The translations under genes were made by a program, and so were the position numbers. The notes below the pieces were generated by a model that saw only the letters and a program-made list of their open reading frames with translations, was not told where the DNA came from and did not search any database. This document shows, one piece after another, positions 26,487 to 34,655 of a stretch of 64,000 bases of DNA. Positions within the stretch are counted from its first letter, which is position 1. Every line of letters starts with the position of its first letter. Location: positions 124,001 to 188,000 of the forward strand of contig UBZT01000014.1 in NCBI GenBank assembly GCA_900470155.1, given 5' to 3'. The DNA comes from Hyphomicrobiales bacterium (lineage in GTDB: Bacteria; Pseudomonadota; Alphaproteobacteria; Rhizobiales; Rhizobiaceae).

Positions 26487-26511
26487 AGAGGCCGGGGATG
26501 TCCCGGCCTCT
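26487..26511. terminator. Hairpin between hslO and the exported hydrolase gene
   Basis: A perfect 10-base stem AGAGGCCGGG/CCCGGCCTCT with a 5-base loop, placed between convergent genes. There is no U-run on either side, so it is a likely mRNA 3'-end structure but not a textbook terminator. Confidence 0.5.
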
Positions 26512-26588
26512 GGTTTGGCTGTGTGTAAAGCGCGTCACGGACGGCTAACGTGAGCCCTGATGTTTCTCCGAGGCGGTGCGGTATGCGT

Positions 26589-27506
26589 TCAGCGCCCGGC
26601 TTCCAGGAATGCGCGCACCATGGTGGTCGTGGCAGAGGGGTTTTCCTCCATGATCCAGTGGCCTGAATCCGGTATCACCCCCTCGGTCACATCGGTTGCC
26701 GCGGCACGCATCACCGTCGCCATCATCGGACCGAAGGATTTTTCGCCACCGATCGCCAGAACCGGCATGGCAAGCTTGCCGTTCTTGGCAAGAATAGCCT
26801 TGTTGTCGATCGCATCCTGATCGAAGGCGGCAAACTGGGCGAAGCCGGAATGCATGGCGCCCGGCAACGCATAGAGCTTCGCATAATGTGCACGGGATTC
26901 TTCGGTAAAGCGATCCGGCGTTGCCGAAAACTCGTTCCAGAAACGGTCGAGATAAATGCGCTCGCGTCCGGCCACGAGCCTTTCCATATCCGGACCACCG
27001 AAGCGGAAATGCCACAGCAGCGGATTCTTCAGGACCTCTTCCCACGGGCCAACCCCCGGGACGGGAGCGTCAATCAGGACAAAACGTGTCACACGGTCCG
27101 GATGCCGGGCGGCAAACGCAAATCCGACCATGTTGCCGATGTCATGGGTGACCAGGTCGGCGCGGTCGATATCGAGCGCATCCAGCACGCCTGCGACGTC
27201 TTCGGCCTGGGTCATCTTGTCGAAGCCTGCCCCGGGTTTCGACGAGAGGCCGAGCCCGCGCAGATCCGGAACGATCACCGTATGGTCGCGCGCAAGATCG
27301 GCGGCCATCGGCGCCCACATGTCGCCGGTTTCACCATAGCCGTGCAGCAGTACGGCGGCAGGTCCCTTGCCGCCGACGCGGACGTGGATCGTGGCGCCAT
27401 TCGTTGTAATGTCCTGGGTCTTGAACGATGCTGGAAAGTCCGGCATCTCGGCGAAAGAAGGCGTCGCAGACAGTATGGCTGCAAAAGCGGCAATCAATTT
27501 CAGCAT
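26589..27506 (-). CDS. Exported alpha/beta hydrolase with Asp nucleophile (epoxide hydrolase-like)
   Basis: 305 residues from the ATG at 27506 (AGGAGAAG upstream). A signal peptide (MLKLIAAFAAILSATPSFA) points to the periplasm. The fold shows the oxyanion HGYGETGDMW and the nucleophile elbow THDIGNMVG, where Asp replaces the usual Ser, as in epoxide hydrolases and haloacid/haloalkane dehalogenases; the catalytic His is in DSGHWIMEE. The substrate is unknown; annotation as a generic hydrolase is safest. The promoter region carries a composite element (27589-27640) that recurs in front of the neighbouring SDR and LysR genes, so the three are probably one regulon. Confidence 0.85.
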   Translation of the reverse strand: MLKLIAAFAAILSATPSFAEMPDFPASFKTQDITTNGATIHVRVGGKGPAAVLLHGYGETGDMWAPMAADLARDHTVIVPDLRGLGLSSKPGAGFDKMTQAEDVAGVLDALDIDRADLVTHDIGNMVGFAFAARHPDRVTRFVLIDAPVPGVGPWEEVLKNPLLWHFRFGGPDMERLVAGRERIYLDRFWNEFSATPDRFTEESRAHYAKLYALPGAMHSGFAQFAAFDQDAIDNKAILAKNGKLAMPVLAIGGEKSFGPMMATVMRAAATDVTEGVIPDSGHWIMEENPSATTTMVRAFLEAGR

Positions 27507-27588
27507 GGCACTTCTCCTGTTTGTTGGGAGGACGGTTTGGCCGTCACTTTCTTCTCCCTTGGCAATGTTGATATACCATTGGCTCGGC

Positions 27589-27640
27589 GTTCGGATTAGC
27601 CGCCCGAAGGCGGAGCTGCATTCCGGAAATACCGAACAAT
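27589..27640. promoter_or_regulatory. Composite element, copy 1 (before the exported hydrolase)
   Basis: GTTCGGATTAG (27589-27599), 20 unrelated bases, then a 21-base block from ATTCCGGAAA to CCGAACAAT (27620-27640). It lies 83-134 bases before the hydrolase start. Copy 2 at 28580 has the same two blocks with the same 20-base gap, while the gap sequence differs. The ends GTTCGG and CCGAAC are inverted, and TTCCGGAA is an inner palindrome. Confidence 0.7.
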
Positions 27641-27743
27641 CATTGTTCACCCGGCAGGCTGTCGTGCCTGACTTTGGCGCGTGCCCAGCCGGATGATCGA
27701 AGGCGCAATGGGCGGTGGGTTCGATCGTCGCCCCTGATGCTGC

Positions 27744-28508
27744 TCAACTGCGTGTGATCGAGGCCCCGCCATCGACGAGCGAAGCCGTGCCGGTGACAAA
27801 GCTGGAATCGTCGGATGCGAGATAGACAACAGAGCGGGCCAGTTCCTCGGGCGTGGCCACCCGCTTCAATGCATGCAATCCGGTAATAAAGGCCTGCTTT
27901 TCAGCCGTGTCATTCATGTCGCGATACATGTCCGTATCGACGGCACCGGGCAGGATCGCATTGATCCGCACATTCTTCGGGCCGTATTCGGCGGCCAGCG
28001 CCTGGGTCAGGCCGATCAGCCCCGATTTGCTGGCAGCATAGGCTGCAACGCCGGGGAAGGCAAAGCTGTAGCCAACGAAGGTCGAGGTGAAGATGATCGA
28101 ACCGCCGCCGTTGTTTTCCATCGCGCCGAGCTGGTGCTTGGCGGCCAGGAAAGAAGCCGTGAGGTTGATCGCCAGAGTATCGGTAAATCCGACTTCCGAA
28201 ACACCGGTGCTCGGTCCGGCTTCGCCCAGCGTGCCGGCGTTGTTGAAGGCGATGTCGAGTTTGCCGAAGCGTTCGACGGCTGTGGCAACGAGAAGCTTGT
28301 GGTAGTCCTCCGAGCGCACATCGCCGGCAATGGCGACCGCCGTTCCGCCGAGCGCCTCGATCTCGGCCACAAGGCTGTCAAGCTCGGCCTGTCGGCGTGC
28401 GCCGACCACGACCTTTGCACCCTCGGCGGCAAAAAGCCGGGCGGTTGCGCGGCCAATGCCGGAGCTTGCGCCGGTAACGATTGCGACTTTGTTGTTCAAG
28501 CGTGTCAT
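27744..28508 (-). CDS. Short-chain dehydrogenase/reductase
   Basis: 254 residues; a classical SDR. The cofactor motif is TGASSGIG at residues 12-19, NNAG occurs at the end of the fourth strand, and the catalytic Tyr-x-x-x-Lys is YAASK. The residue after the second strand (GARRQ) suggests NADP preference. It would oxidise or reduce a small alcohol or ketone in the cytoplasm; the substrate is unknown. It is divergent from a LysR gene (121 bases) and shares an operator-like element with it and with the hydrolase. The hydrolase and SDR could act in sequence on an imported compound, but only the shared element supports that. Confidence 0.9.
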   Translation of the reverse strand: MTRLNNKVAIVTGASSGIGRATARLFAAEGAKVVVGARRQAELDSLVAEIEALGGTAVAIAGDVRSEDYHKLLVATAVERFGKLDIAFNNAGTLGEAGPSTGVSEVGFTDTLAINLTASFLAAKHQLGAMENNGGGSIIFTSTFVGYSFAFPGVAAYAASKSGLIGLTQALAAEYGPKNVRINAILPGAVDTDMYRDMNDTAEKQAFITGLHALKRVATPEELARSVVYLASDDSSFVTGTASLVDGGASITRS

Positions 28509-28579
28509 CTCAGTTCTCCTGGATATGTGGCGACGTTTTGCCGCCGGTTTCGATGACCAGAAGATGGCATTTCCGCATC

Positions 28580-28631
28580 GTTCGGATTAGTCTCCAGGTG
28601 TTGGAACTGGAATCCGGAAATACCGAACAAT
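28580..28631. promoter_or_regulatory. Composite element, copy 2 (between SDR and LysR genes)
   Basis: GTTCGGATTAG (28580-28590), a 20-base gap, then a 21-base block from AATCCGGAAA to CCGAACAAT (28611-28631) that differs from copy 1 at one base. It lies 72-123 bases before the SDR start, and its right edge overlaps the first bases of the LysR start codon (28630), which suggests autorepression. Confidence 0.7.
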
Positions 28632-29532
28632 GATCAAGACGGAATGCATCCTGGCCTTTGTCGCGATTGTCGAGGAGGGGTCGATCAGCGAAGCCGCAAG
28701 ACGACTCCGCCTATCGAAATCGGTGGTCAGCGACAGGCTTTCCGAACTGGAAAAGACCTTGGGTGGTGTGCTTCTGCATCGCACGACGCGCAAGCTCTCG
28801 CTGACTGAGGACGGAACGTCGTTTCTGGAGCGCGCCCGTCGCATCAGTCGCGAGATCGAGGAGGCGACCGCCGACATGTCGGAGCGACGGGGCACGCTTG
28901 CCGGACCGGTGCGCATCGCAGCACCCGTCACCTTCGGCCGCATGCACCTGGGGCCCGCACTCTATCCATTCCTCGCCCAGCACCCGGAACTCGAATTGAC
29001 GCTGGATATCGACGATCGCCGCGTCGATGCCTTCTCCGCCGGCTATGATGCGATCATCCGCCATGGCCCCATCATGGATTCACGCCTCGTCGCCTGGAAG
29101 CTCGCGCCCAGCCGGCGCATGCTGTGTGCATCCTCGGCCTATCTGGAAAGCCATGGCACGCCGAAAACCCTGCGCGATCTGGAAAGCCACAGGGGGCTTT
29201 TCTACACCAATCGCGGCATCGCAGACTGGCGCTTCCAGACAGAGGCCGGCGTCGAGATCGTGCGCGCCACGCTGGCGCTGGGCATGAACAATGGTGACAT
29301 GCTGCGCGATGCCGCCATCGCCGGGCTCGGCATAGCCATGCTTCCACCCTTCATCGCCAGTCCGGCGATCCGGGATGGCCTGCTGCAGGTGATCCGGATC
29401 GACCATAGGCCGGAGCCGGAATTCATCTATCTCGCCTATCCGCAGGGCAAGACCCCCTCCGCCAAGATCACCGCGATCGTCAGCCATCTCAGACAGACCT
29501 TCGGCAGTCCGCCTTACTGGGAAGTTGATTGA
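28630..29532 (+). CDS. LysR-family transcription regulator
   Basis: 300 residues. The N-terminal winged helix (ILAFVAIVEEGSISEAARRL, LSKSVVSDRLSELEKTLG, LLHRTTRKLSLTEDG) is followed by an inducer-binding domain (about 90-300; GPVRIAAPVTFGR and later YDAIIRHGP). It sits divergently from the SDR gene, the usual LysR arrangement with its target. No good Shine-Dalgarno sequence is present before ATG 28630, only GGAAA; the start codon overlaps the repeated operator element. It is the best candidate for the protein that binds both element copies. Confidence 0.92.
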   Translation: MIKTECILAFVAIVEEGSISEAARRLRLSKSVVSDRLSELEKTLGGVLLHRTTRKLSLTEDGTSFLERARRISREIEEATADMSERRGTLAGPVRIAAPVTFGRMHLGPALYPFLAQHPELELTLDIDDRRVDAFSAGYDAIIRHGPIMDSRLVAWKLAPSRRMLCASSAYLESHGTPKTLRDLESHRGLFYTNRGIADWRFQTEAGVEIVRATLALGMNNGDMLRDAAIAGLGIAMLPPFIASPAIRDGLLQVIRIDHRPEPEFIYLAYPQGKTPSAKITAIVSHLRQTFGSPPYWEVD

Positions 29533-29790
29533 GGCTTGCTGGCGTCGATGCCTGTGTCCGCTTGTCTGTCATCATAGGAAACTATGGCTGAACCCGAACG
29601 AGCCGGCGCAGGGGCAGTCACGGCCAATCTTGTCATCCCGCCATTCCCGCGCTACAAGCCTTGCATTCGCAAGGACCCGGTGAAACTCCGGGTGGCTCTT
29701 CTGGCCGCCAATCCGCCAGACAACACAGCAACGCAACCCTTCCCCTTGGCCCGATATCTCTCGGCCAGTTGCCTTTACCTGTGGAATCCC

Positions 29791-31260
29791 ATGTCAAATC
29801 TGTCTTCCTACCGCCGCGAGTGGTCCGCCAATCCCATGCGCGAAATGCTCGCCGGCGCCGTCGCCACCTTCGCGCTGATCCCCGAGGTCATAGCCTTTTC
29901 CTTCGTTGCGGGCGTCGATCCGCAAGTCGGCCTGTTTGCCTCCTTCGTCATCGGCATCGTCATTGCCTTTACCGGCGGGCGCCCGGCGATGATTTCGGCC
30001 GCTGCCGGCTCCGTCGCGCTTGTCGTCGCGCCGCTGGTCCATGCGCATGGACTGCAATATCTGCTCGCTGCCGGACTGCTGGCCGGCCTCTTCCAGATCC
30101 TTTTCGGCCTGCTGCGCCTCGGCGTATTGATGCGTTTCGTGTCGAAATCGGTGCGCACCGGCTTCGTCAATGCGCTCGCCATCCTGATCTTTGCGGCGCA
30201 ACTGCCGCATATCATCCACGGCGACTGGATCGCCTATTCGATGTTGGCGGCAGGCCTTGCCATCATCTATCTCGTACCACGTTTCACGACGGCCATTCCC
30301 TCGCCACTGATCTGCATTCTCGTACTGACTGCAGCGGCCGTGACCTTTGATCTGCCGGTGATGACCATCGCCGATCTCGGCAAGCTGCCGGATTCGCTTC
30401 CGGTCTTCGGCTTGCCCTCAGTGCCGCTGACATTGGAAACGCTATCGATCATCGCCGGCCCGGCGCTCGCCATCGCCATGGTCGGCCTGCTGGAATCGAT
30501 GATGACGGCGAGCGTCGTCGACGACCTCACCGACACGCCGAGTTCGAAGAACCGCGAATGCGCCGGCCTCGGCATTGCCAACACGGCAGCCAGCCTGTTT
30601 GGCGGTATCGCCGGTTGCGGCATGATCGGTCAGACGGTGAGCAATGTGAAATATGGCGGCCGTGGCCGCCTGTCGACGCTGTTCGCCGGCGCTTTCCTGT
30701 TGGTGCTGATGGTGCTGCTGAAGCCGTGGGTGTCGCAAGTGCCGGTCGCGGCATTGGTTGCCATCATGGTCATGGTTTCGATCGATACCTTCGACTGGTC
30801 GTCGCTGCGCGCCGTCGTCATCCATCCGAAGATGTCGAGCACCGTCATGGTCGCGACCGTCGTCGTCACGGTGTTCACCGCCAACCTGGCGCTTGGTGTC
30901 TTCGTCGGCGTGCTCTTGAGCGGCGTCTTCTTCACCTTCAAGGTTGCGCGCCTGCTGAAGGTCGAAGAGCAAGCTGATGTCGCGGCCAACCGTTTGACCT
31001 ACCGCGTCTCTGGTCAGATCTTCTTCGCCTCCGCCGATGTCTTCATCGACGCCTTCGACATCGAGGACGCCACCGGCATGACGGCGGTGATCGACGTGTC
31101 GGACGCGCATTTCTGGGACATCACCGCAGTGGCCGCTCTCGATCGTGTCGTCCAGCGCTTCCGGGCGCATGACATATCCGTCGACGTTGTCGGCCTCAAT
31201 CAGGCCAGTGCGACCCTGATCGGCAGCCTCGACGGCGGCGAACGTCTGAAGGAAGTGTAG
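29791..31260 (+). CDS. SulP-family anion transporter with STAS domain
   Basis: 489 residues from the ATG at 29791 ([20 protein letters not shown]); the frame stays open 207 bases upstream, but that part has no similarity pattern and is not membrane-like. About ten hydrophobic segments ([19 protein letters not shown] onward; [19 protein letters not shown]) form the SulP core, followed by a C-terminal STAS domain (about 400-489; [35 protein letters not shown]). Members carry sulfate, bicarbonate or other anions; the substrate is not defined by sequence. It is the last gene of the accessory block; no plus-strand gene follows for almost 2 kb. Confidence 0.9.
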   Translation: MSNLSSYRREWSANPMREMLAGAVATFALIPEVIAFSFVAGVDPQVGLFASFVIGIVIAFTGGRPAMISAAAGSVALVVAPLVHAHGLQYLLAAGLLAGLFQILFGLLRLGVLMRFVSKSVRTGFVNALAILIFAAQLPHIIHGDWIAYSMLAAGLAIIYLVPRFTTAIPSPLICILVLTAAAVTFDLPVMTIADLGKLPDSLPVFGLPSVPLTLETLSIIAGPALAIAMVGLLESMMTASVVDDLTDTPSSKNRECAGLGIANTAASLFGGIAGCGMIGQTVSNVKYGGRGRLSTLFAGAFLLVLMVLLKPWVSQVPVAALVAIMVMVSIDTFDWSSLRAVVIHPKMSSTVMVATVVVTVFTANLALGVFVGVLLSGVFFTFKVARLLKVEEQADVAANRLTYRVSGQIFFASADVFIDAFDIEDATGMTAVIDVSDAHFWDITAVAALDRVVQRFRAHDISVDVVGLNQASATLIGSLDGGERLKEV

Positions 31261-31306
31261 GCAATCGGCGGCCGTCGTTGCCAAACATGGCGCGGCGGTC
31301 GAGCGC

Positions 31307-31699
31307 TCAGTTGAGCGTACGGCTCATGCCGGGACTGTCGAGCGAAAAGGCAGGGATGTCCACGTCAAAGGCTTCCCCGTCGTCGGTTTCCATCCGGTAG
31401 GTGCCATGCATCATGCCCGACGGTGTGTCGAGCGGACAGCCGGAGGAATATTCATAGGTATCGCCCGGGCTGAGGCGGGGTTGTTCGCCCACGACTCCGG
31501 GGCCGCTGACTTCGTCCACCTGGCCGTTCTGGTCGGTGATATGCCAGTAGCGATGTGTCAGCCGCACGGACTTTCCGGAGTGATTGGCAATGACGATGCG
31601 GTAGCCCCAAACATAACGGCTGTCATCCGGATCGGACTGCTCCTCCAGATAATAAGGCTCGACGCTGACTTCGATGTCCCGTGTCAGAGCGCGATACAT
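31307..31699 (-). CDS. apaG: ApaG domain protein
   Basis: 130 residues, the standard length. The ApaG fibronectin-like fold shows [43 protein letters not shown] and GMMHGTYRM. ApaG proteins were linked to Co2+/Mg2+ resistance and diadenosine tetraphosphate phenotypes, but their molecular role remains unclear. AGAAGG precedes the ATG at 31699; the extra upstream residues in the open frame are not used. It lies just downstream of metZ on the same strand, with 222 bases between. Confidence 0.93.
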   Translation of the reverse strand: MYRALTRDIEVSVEPYYLEEQSDPDDSRYVWGYRIVIANHSGKSVRLTHRYWHITDQNGQVDEVSGPGVVGEQPRLSPGDTYEYSSGCPLDTPSGMMHGTYRMETDDGEAFDVDIPAFSLDSPGMSRTLN

Positions 31700-31833
31700 G
31701 CCTGAACCTTCTGAATGCTTCATTACCAACATTAAACTAGTCTTCGTGGAAGGCAGCGCAAGGTCCTGCTGTCCGGAGCGAATTAATAAGCCGATTGCAT
31801 ATTAGCCTATATCACCGCGTCAAGGGCAAGTGC

Positions 31834-31868
31834 CCGGTCACGCGCGCGCGCGTGGCCGGACTTTTTTT
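31834..31868 (+). terminator. Orphan plus-strand terminator-like hairpin
   Basis: CCGGTCACGCG (31834-31844) pairs with CGCGTGGCCGG (31849-31859, one G-U) around a CGCG loop, followed by T7 (31862-31868). On the minus strand, where apaG and metZ are read, there is no U-run on the proper side. The nearest plus-strand gene upstream is SulP, 570 bases away, so it may end a long SulP transcript or a small RNA. Confidence 0.6.
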
Positions 31869-31921
31869 GGTTTCGGTTCGACGTCCCCACCTGCTTGGGG
31901 GCGAGGCTATCGCGGCAGGCC

Positions 31922-33100
31922 TCAAATCCCCTTAAGGGCCTGAGCGAAATCCTCGAGCAGGTCGGTGGTGTCCTCGATGCCGCAGGACAGACGCACGGTG
32001 CCGCCCGACATGCCGAGTTCCGCGCGGGCCTCGTCGCTCAGGTTCTTGTGCGTCGTGGTTGCCGGATGAGTGATCAGGCTCTTGGCATCGCCGAGATTGT
32101 TGGAGATCTTCACGATATCGAGCGCGTTCTGCAGCTTGAAGGCCGCATCCTTGCCGCCCTTCATCTCGAAGCACACCAGCGTCGAGCCGCCGCTCATCTG
32201 CTTGGCGACAAGGTCGGCCTGCGGATGGTCGGCGCGACCCGGATAGATAACCTTGGCAACAGAACCCTGTTCGGCGAGGAAATCGGCAATTGCCGCAGCA
32301 TTCGCCGTCTGCTGACGAACGCGCAGCGGCAGGGTCTCGATGCCCTTCAAAAGCGTCCAGGCGTTGAACGGCGACATGGCCGGGCCGGTATGGCGGAAAT
32401 AGTCCTGCAGGTTCTCGGTGATCCATTCCTTGTCGGACAGAACCACGCCACCGAGGCAGCGTCCCTGGCCGTCGATATGCTTGGTCGCCGAATAGACGAC
32501 GATATGCGCGCCGAGTTCGAGCGGCTTCTGGAACAGCGGCGTGGCAAACACATTGTCGACGATCAGCTTGGCGCCGATCTGGTTGGCCAGTTTGGCAACG
32601 CCGGCAATGTCGACCACTTCCAGCGTCGGATTGGTCGGGCTTTCGAGGAACATCACCTTGGTATTGGGGCGGATCGCCGCTTCCCAATTGGCGAGATCGC
32701 GGCCATCGACCAGCGTGAACTCGACGCCGTAGCGCGGCGCCAGTGTCTCGATGATGTAGCGGCATGAGCCGAACAGGGCGCGCGCGGCAACGATATGGTC
32801 GCCAGCCTTGACTTGGCAGAGAATGGCCGCGGAAACGGCCGCCATGCCCGATGCCGTGGCGCGCGCGTCTTCGGCGCCTTCCAGCATGCACATGCGCTTT
32901 TCGAACATGTCATTGGTCGGGCTGCCATAGCGGGCATAGATGAAACCGTCGGTCTCGCCCTTGAAGCGGGCTTCGGCCGCTTCCGAGCTGTCATAGACGA
33001 AGCCCTGGGTCAGATAGATCGCCTCCGAGGTTTCGCCATACTGCGAGCGCAGTGTGCCACCATGGACGAGTTGGGTTGCCGGGCGCCAGTTCTTGCTCAT
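31922..33100 (-). CDS. metZ: O-succinylhomoserine sulfhydrylase
   Basis: 392 residues; a Cys/Met-metabolism PLP enzyme making homocysteine from O-succinylhomoserine and sulfide, the direct sulfhydrylation route used by rhizobia. The PLP lysine is in SATKHIDGQGR, the aromatic stacking residue region is YARYGSPTNDMFE, and the ESPTNP and DNVFATP motifs are present. AAAAGG precedes the ATG at 33100. Its leader carries a SAM-II riboswitch followed by an intrinsic terminator, so expression falls when S-adenosylmethionine is abundant. Choice of metZ over metB/metY names rests on the family pattern. Confidence 0.94.
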   Translation of the reverse strand: MSKNWRPATQLVHGGTLRSQYGETSEAIYLTQGFVYDSSEAAEARFKGETDGFIYARYGSPTNDMFEKRMCMLEGAEDARATASGMAAVSAAILCQVKAGDHIVAARALFGSCRYIIETLAPRYGVEFTLVDGRDLANWEAAIRPNTKVMFLESPTNPTLEVVDIAGVAKLANQIGAKLIVDNVFATPLFQKPLELGAHIVVYSATKHIDGQGRCLGGVVLSDKEWITENLQDYFRHTGPAMSPFNAWTLLKGIETLPLRVRQQTANAAAIADFLAEQGSVAKVIYPGRADHPQADLVAKQMSGGSTLVCFEMKGGKDAAFKLQNALDIVKISNNLGDAKSLITHPATTTHKNLSDEARAELGMSGGTVRLSCGIEDTTDLLEDFAQALKGI

Positions 33101-33120
33101 GTCAGTGCCTTTTCAAACAC

Positions 33121-33150
33121 AAAAAAACCGGTCGCGAAGACGGACCGGTT
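33121..33150 (-). terminator. Intrinsic terminator in the metZ leader
   Basis: On the minus strand, AACCGGTC (33150-33143) pairs perfectly with GACCGGTT (33133-33126), and U7 follows (33127-33121). It ends 20 bases before the metZ start codon and lies just after the SAM-II aptamer, so it is the probable off-switch. A GACCGGG segment at 33166-33160 could pair with the first arm instead, acting as an antiterminator. Confidence 0.85.
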
Positions 33151-33167
33151 TACAAGTAACCCGGTCT

Positions 33168-33219
33168 ATTTAGCCATTTGTTTAACGTGGCTGCAAGCCG
33201 ACCGGCCAAATCACCACGG
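33168..33219 (-). ncRNA. SAM-II riboswitch (metZ leader)
   Basis: Minus-strand sequence shows the conserved SAM-II pieces in order: CCGTGGTGATTTG, a variable GC-rich loop, GGCTTGCAGCCACGTTAAAC, then AAATGGCTAAA. CGTGG pairs with CCACG (P1), and ATTTG in the loop pairs with CAAAT (pseudoknot P2). SAM-II aptamers are found mainly before methionine genes in alphaproteobacteria. Here the aptamer ends about 18 bases before a Rho-independent terminator. Confidence 0.93.
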
Positions 33220-33300
33220 GATAAGCTTGCCATACGCCGAAGCTGGACTTGCGTCAATTCCTCGGGTTTGGTTTTGTCGGCCCCAAACAGGATAGAGAAA

Positions 33301-34398
33301 ATGAGCAGTAAACCCGGGATATTGTCGGATCGCGCCATCGGCACGCTGTTTGGCACCGAGCGGCTGAAAAGCGAGGTCATGCTGGATCACGATCAGATCC
33401 AGCCGGCAAGTCTGGACCTGCGCCTCGGCGGCAAGGCGATCCGTGTGCGCGCCAGCTTCATGCCGGGCCGTGGCCATACCGTGGCCGACAAGCTCGAACG
33501 CCTGACCCTGCACGAGATCGATCTGGAAAATGGCGCCGTGCTCGAGACCGGCTGCGTCTATATCGTGCCGCTGATGGAAAGCCTCGACCTGCCGGCCGAA
33601 ATCTCCGCTTCCGCCAATCCGAAGAGTTCGACCGGCCGCCTCGATATCTTCACCCGTGTCATGGTCGATTATGCCCAGGAATTCGACAAGGTGCCGGCCG
33701 GCTACAAGGGGCCGCTCTATCTCGAAATCTCGCCGCGCACCTTCCCGATCATCGTCCGTCGCGGTTCGCGCCTGTCGCAGATCCGGTTCCGTGTCGGCCA
33801 TGCCCTGCTCGGTGAAAGCGAACTGCTCGACCTGCACAAAGCCGACACGCTGGTCGCCAGCGACATGCCGAATGTCTCGGGCGGCGGCATTGCCCTGTCG
33901 ATCGACCTCAAGGGCTCCGGCCCGCAGGGCCTGATCGGGTATCGCGGCAAGCACCATACCTCGGTGATCGACGTCGATCTCAAGGGCGCCCATGAAGTCC
34001 TCGATTTCTGGGAACCGCTCTACAGCCGCGGCGCCGACGAACTGATCCTCGATCCGGACGAGTTCTACATCCTCGTCTCCAACGAAGCCGTGCATGTGCC
34101 GCCGCTCTATGCCGCGGAAATGACGCCCTACGACCCCCTGGTCGGCGAGTTCCGCGTCCACTACGCCGGCTTCTTCGATCCGGGCTTCGGCCATGCGCCC
34201 GCCGGCGGCTCCGGCAGCCGCGCGGTTCTCGAAGTGCGCAGCCACGAGGTCCCCTTCATCCTCGAGCACGGCCAGGTCATCGGCCGCCTGGTCTATGAAC
34301 ACATGCAGGAACGCCCCGAAGGCCTCTACGGCACGGGCCTCGGTTCCAACTACCAGGCGCAGGGGCTCAAGCTCTCGAAACACTTCCGCCTTCCATAA
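33301..34398 (+). CDS. dcd: 2'-deoxycytidine 5'-triphosphate deaminase, tandem-domain form
   Basis: 365 residues, about twice the size of E. coli Dcd. Two dUTPase-like halves are visible (about 1-185 and 190-365); the first holds SLDLRLGGKAIRVRA and ANPKSSTGRLDIFTRVM, with the conserved SSxGR-type motif. The enzyme deaminates dCTP to dUTP for dTTP synthesis. This long version is normal in rhizobia. The ATG at 33301 follows AGGATAGAG; an upstream frame would overlap the metZ riboswitch. It is divergent from metZ, and a GC hairpin follows (34418-34439). Confidence 0.88.
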   Translation: MSSKPGILSDRAIGTLFGTERLKSEVMLDHDQIQPASLDLRLGGKAIRVRASFMPGRGHTVADKLERLTLHEIDLENGAVLETGCVYIVPLMESLDLPAEISASANPKSSTGRLDIFTRVMVDYAQEFDKVPAGYKGPLYLEISPRTFPIIVRRGSRLSQIRFRVGHALLGESELLDLHKADTLVASDMPNVSGGGIALSIDLKGSGPQGLIGYRGKHHTSVIDVDLKGAHEVLDFWEPLYSRGADELILDPDEFYILVSNEAVHVPPLYAAEMTPYDPLVGEFRVHYAGFFDPGFGHAPAGGSGSRAVLEVRSHEVPFILEHGQVIGRLVYEHMQERPEGLYGTGLGSNYQAQGLKLSKHFRLP

Positions 34399-34417
34399 GG
34401 CGCACCGTTTCCGAACG

Positions 34418-34439
34418 GCCGGCGCTTGACAGCGCCGGC
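34418..34439 (+). other. GC hairpin after dcd
   Basis: A perfect 9-base stem GCCGGCGCT/AGCGCCGGC with a TGAC loop, 19 bases after the dcd stop and 25 bases before tRNA-Gly. No U-run follows, so it is an mRNA 3'-end structure at most. Confidence 0.5.
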
Positions 34440-34464
34440 GATCTGTTGGATTCCTCCCCCTGTC

Positions 34465-34538
34465 GCGGGTGTAGCTCAATGGTAGAGCAGCAGCTTCCCA
34501 AGCTGAATACGAGGGTTCGATTCCCTTCACCCGCTCCA
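34465..34538 (+). tRNA. tRNA-Gly (anticodon CCC)
   Basis: A 74-base cloverleaf starting GCGGGTGTAGCTCAATGG. The acceptor stem GCGGGTG/CACCCGC, anticodon loop TTCCCAA (anticodon CCC), T-arm GTTCGATTC, discriminator T and encoded CCA are all present. It reads GGG codons. Confidence 0.97.
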
Positions 34539-34655
34539 GTCCGCTCTCCCTCATATTTCTGCTCGACACTGTGTCACCCTTTGACCATGGCAACAGTCGT
34601 TCCACTGTCTGCATTTTGATGTATGCAACGTCATGGAGACACGAAGAGAGAAACC

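Noticed and set aside
29584..29790. 70-residue N-terminal extension of the SulP protein
   Set aside because: Not membrane-like and without family resemblance; the ATG at 29791 gives the normal start.
31834..31868. CGCG-rich hairpin as the metZ terminator
   Set aside because: The U-run is on the plus strand, whereas metZ is read on the minus strand; reported instead as an orphan plus-strand terminator.
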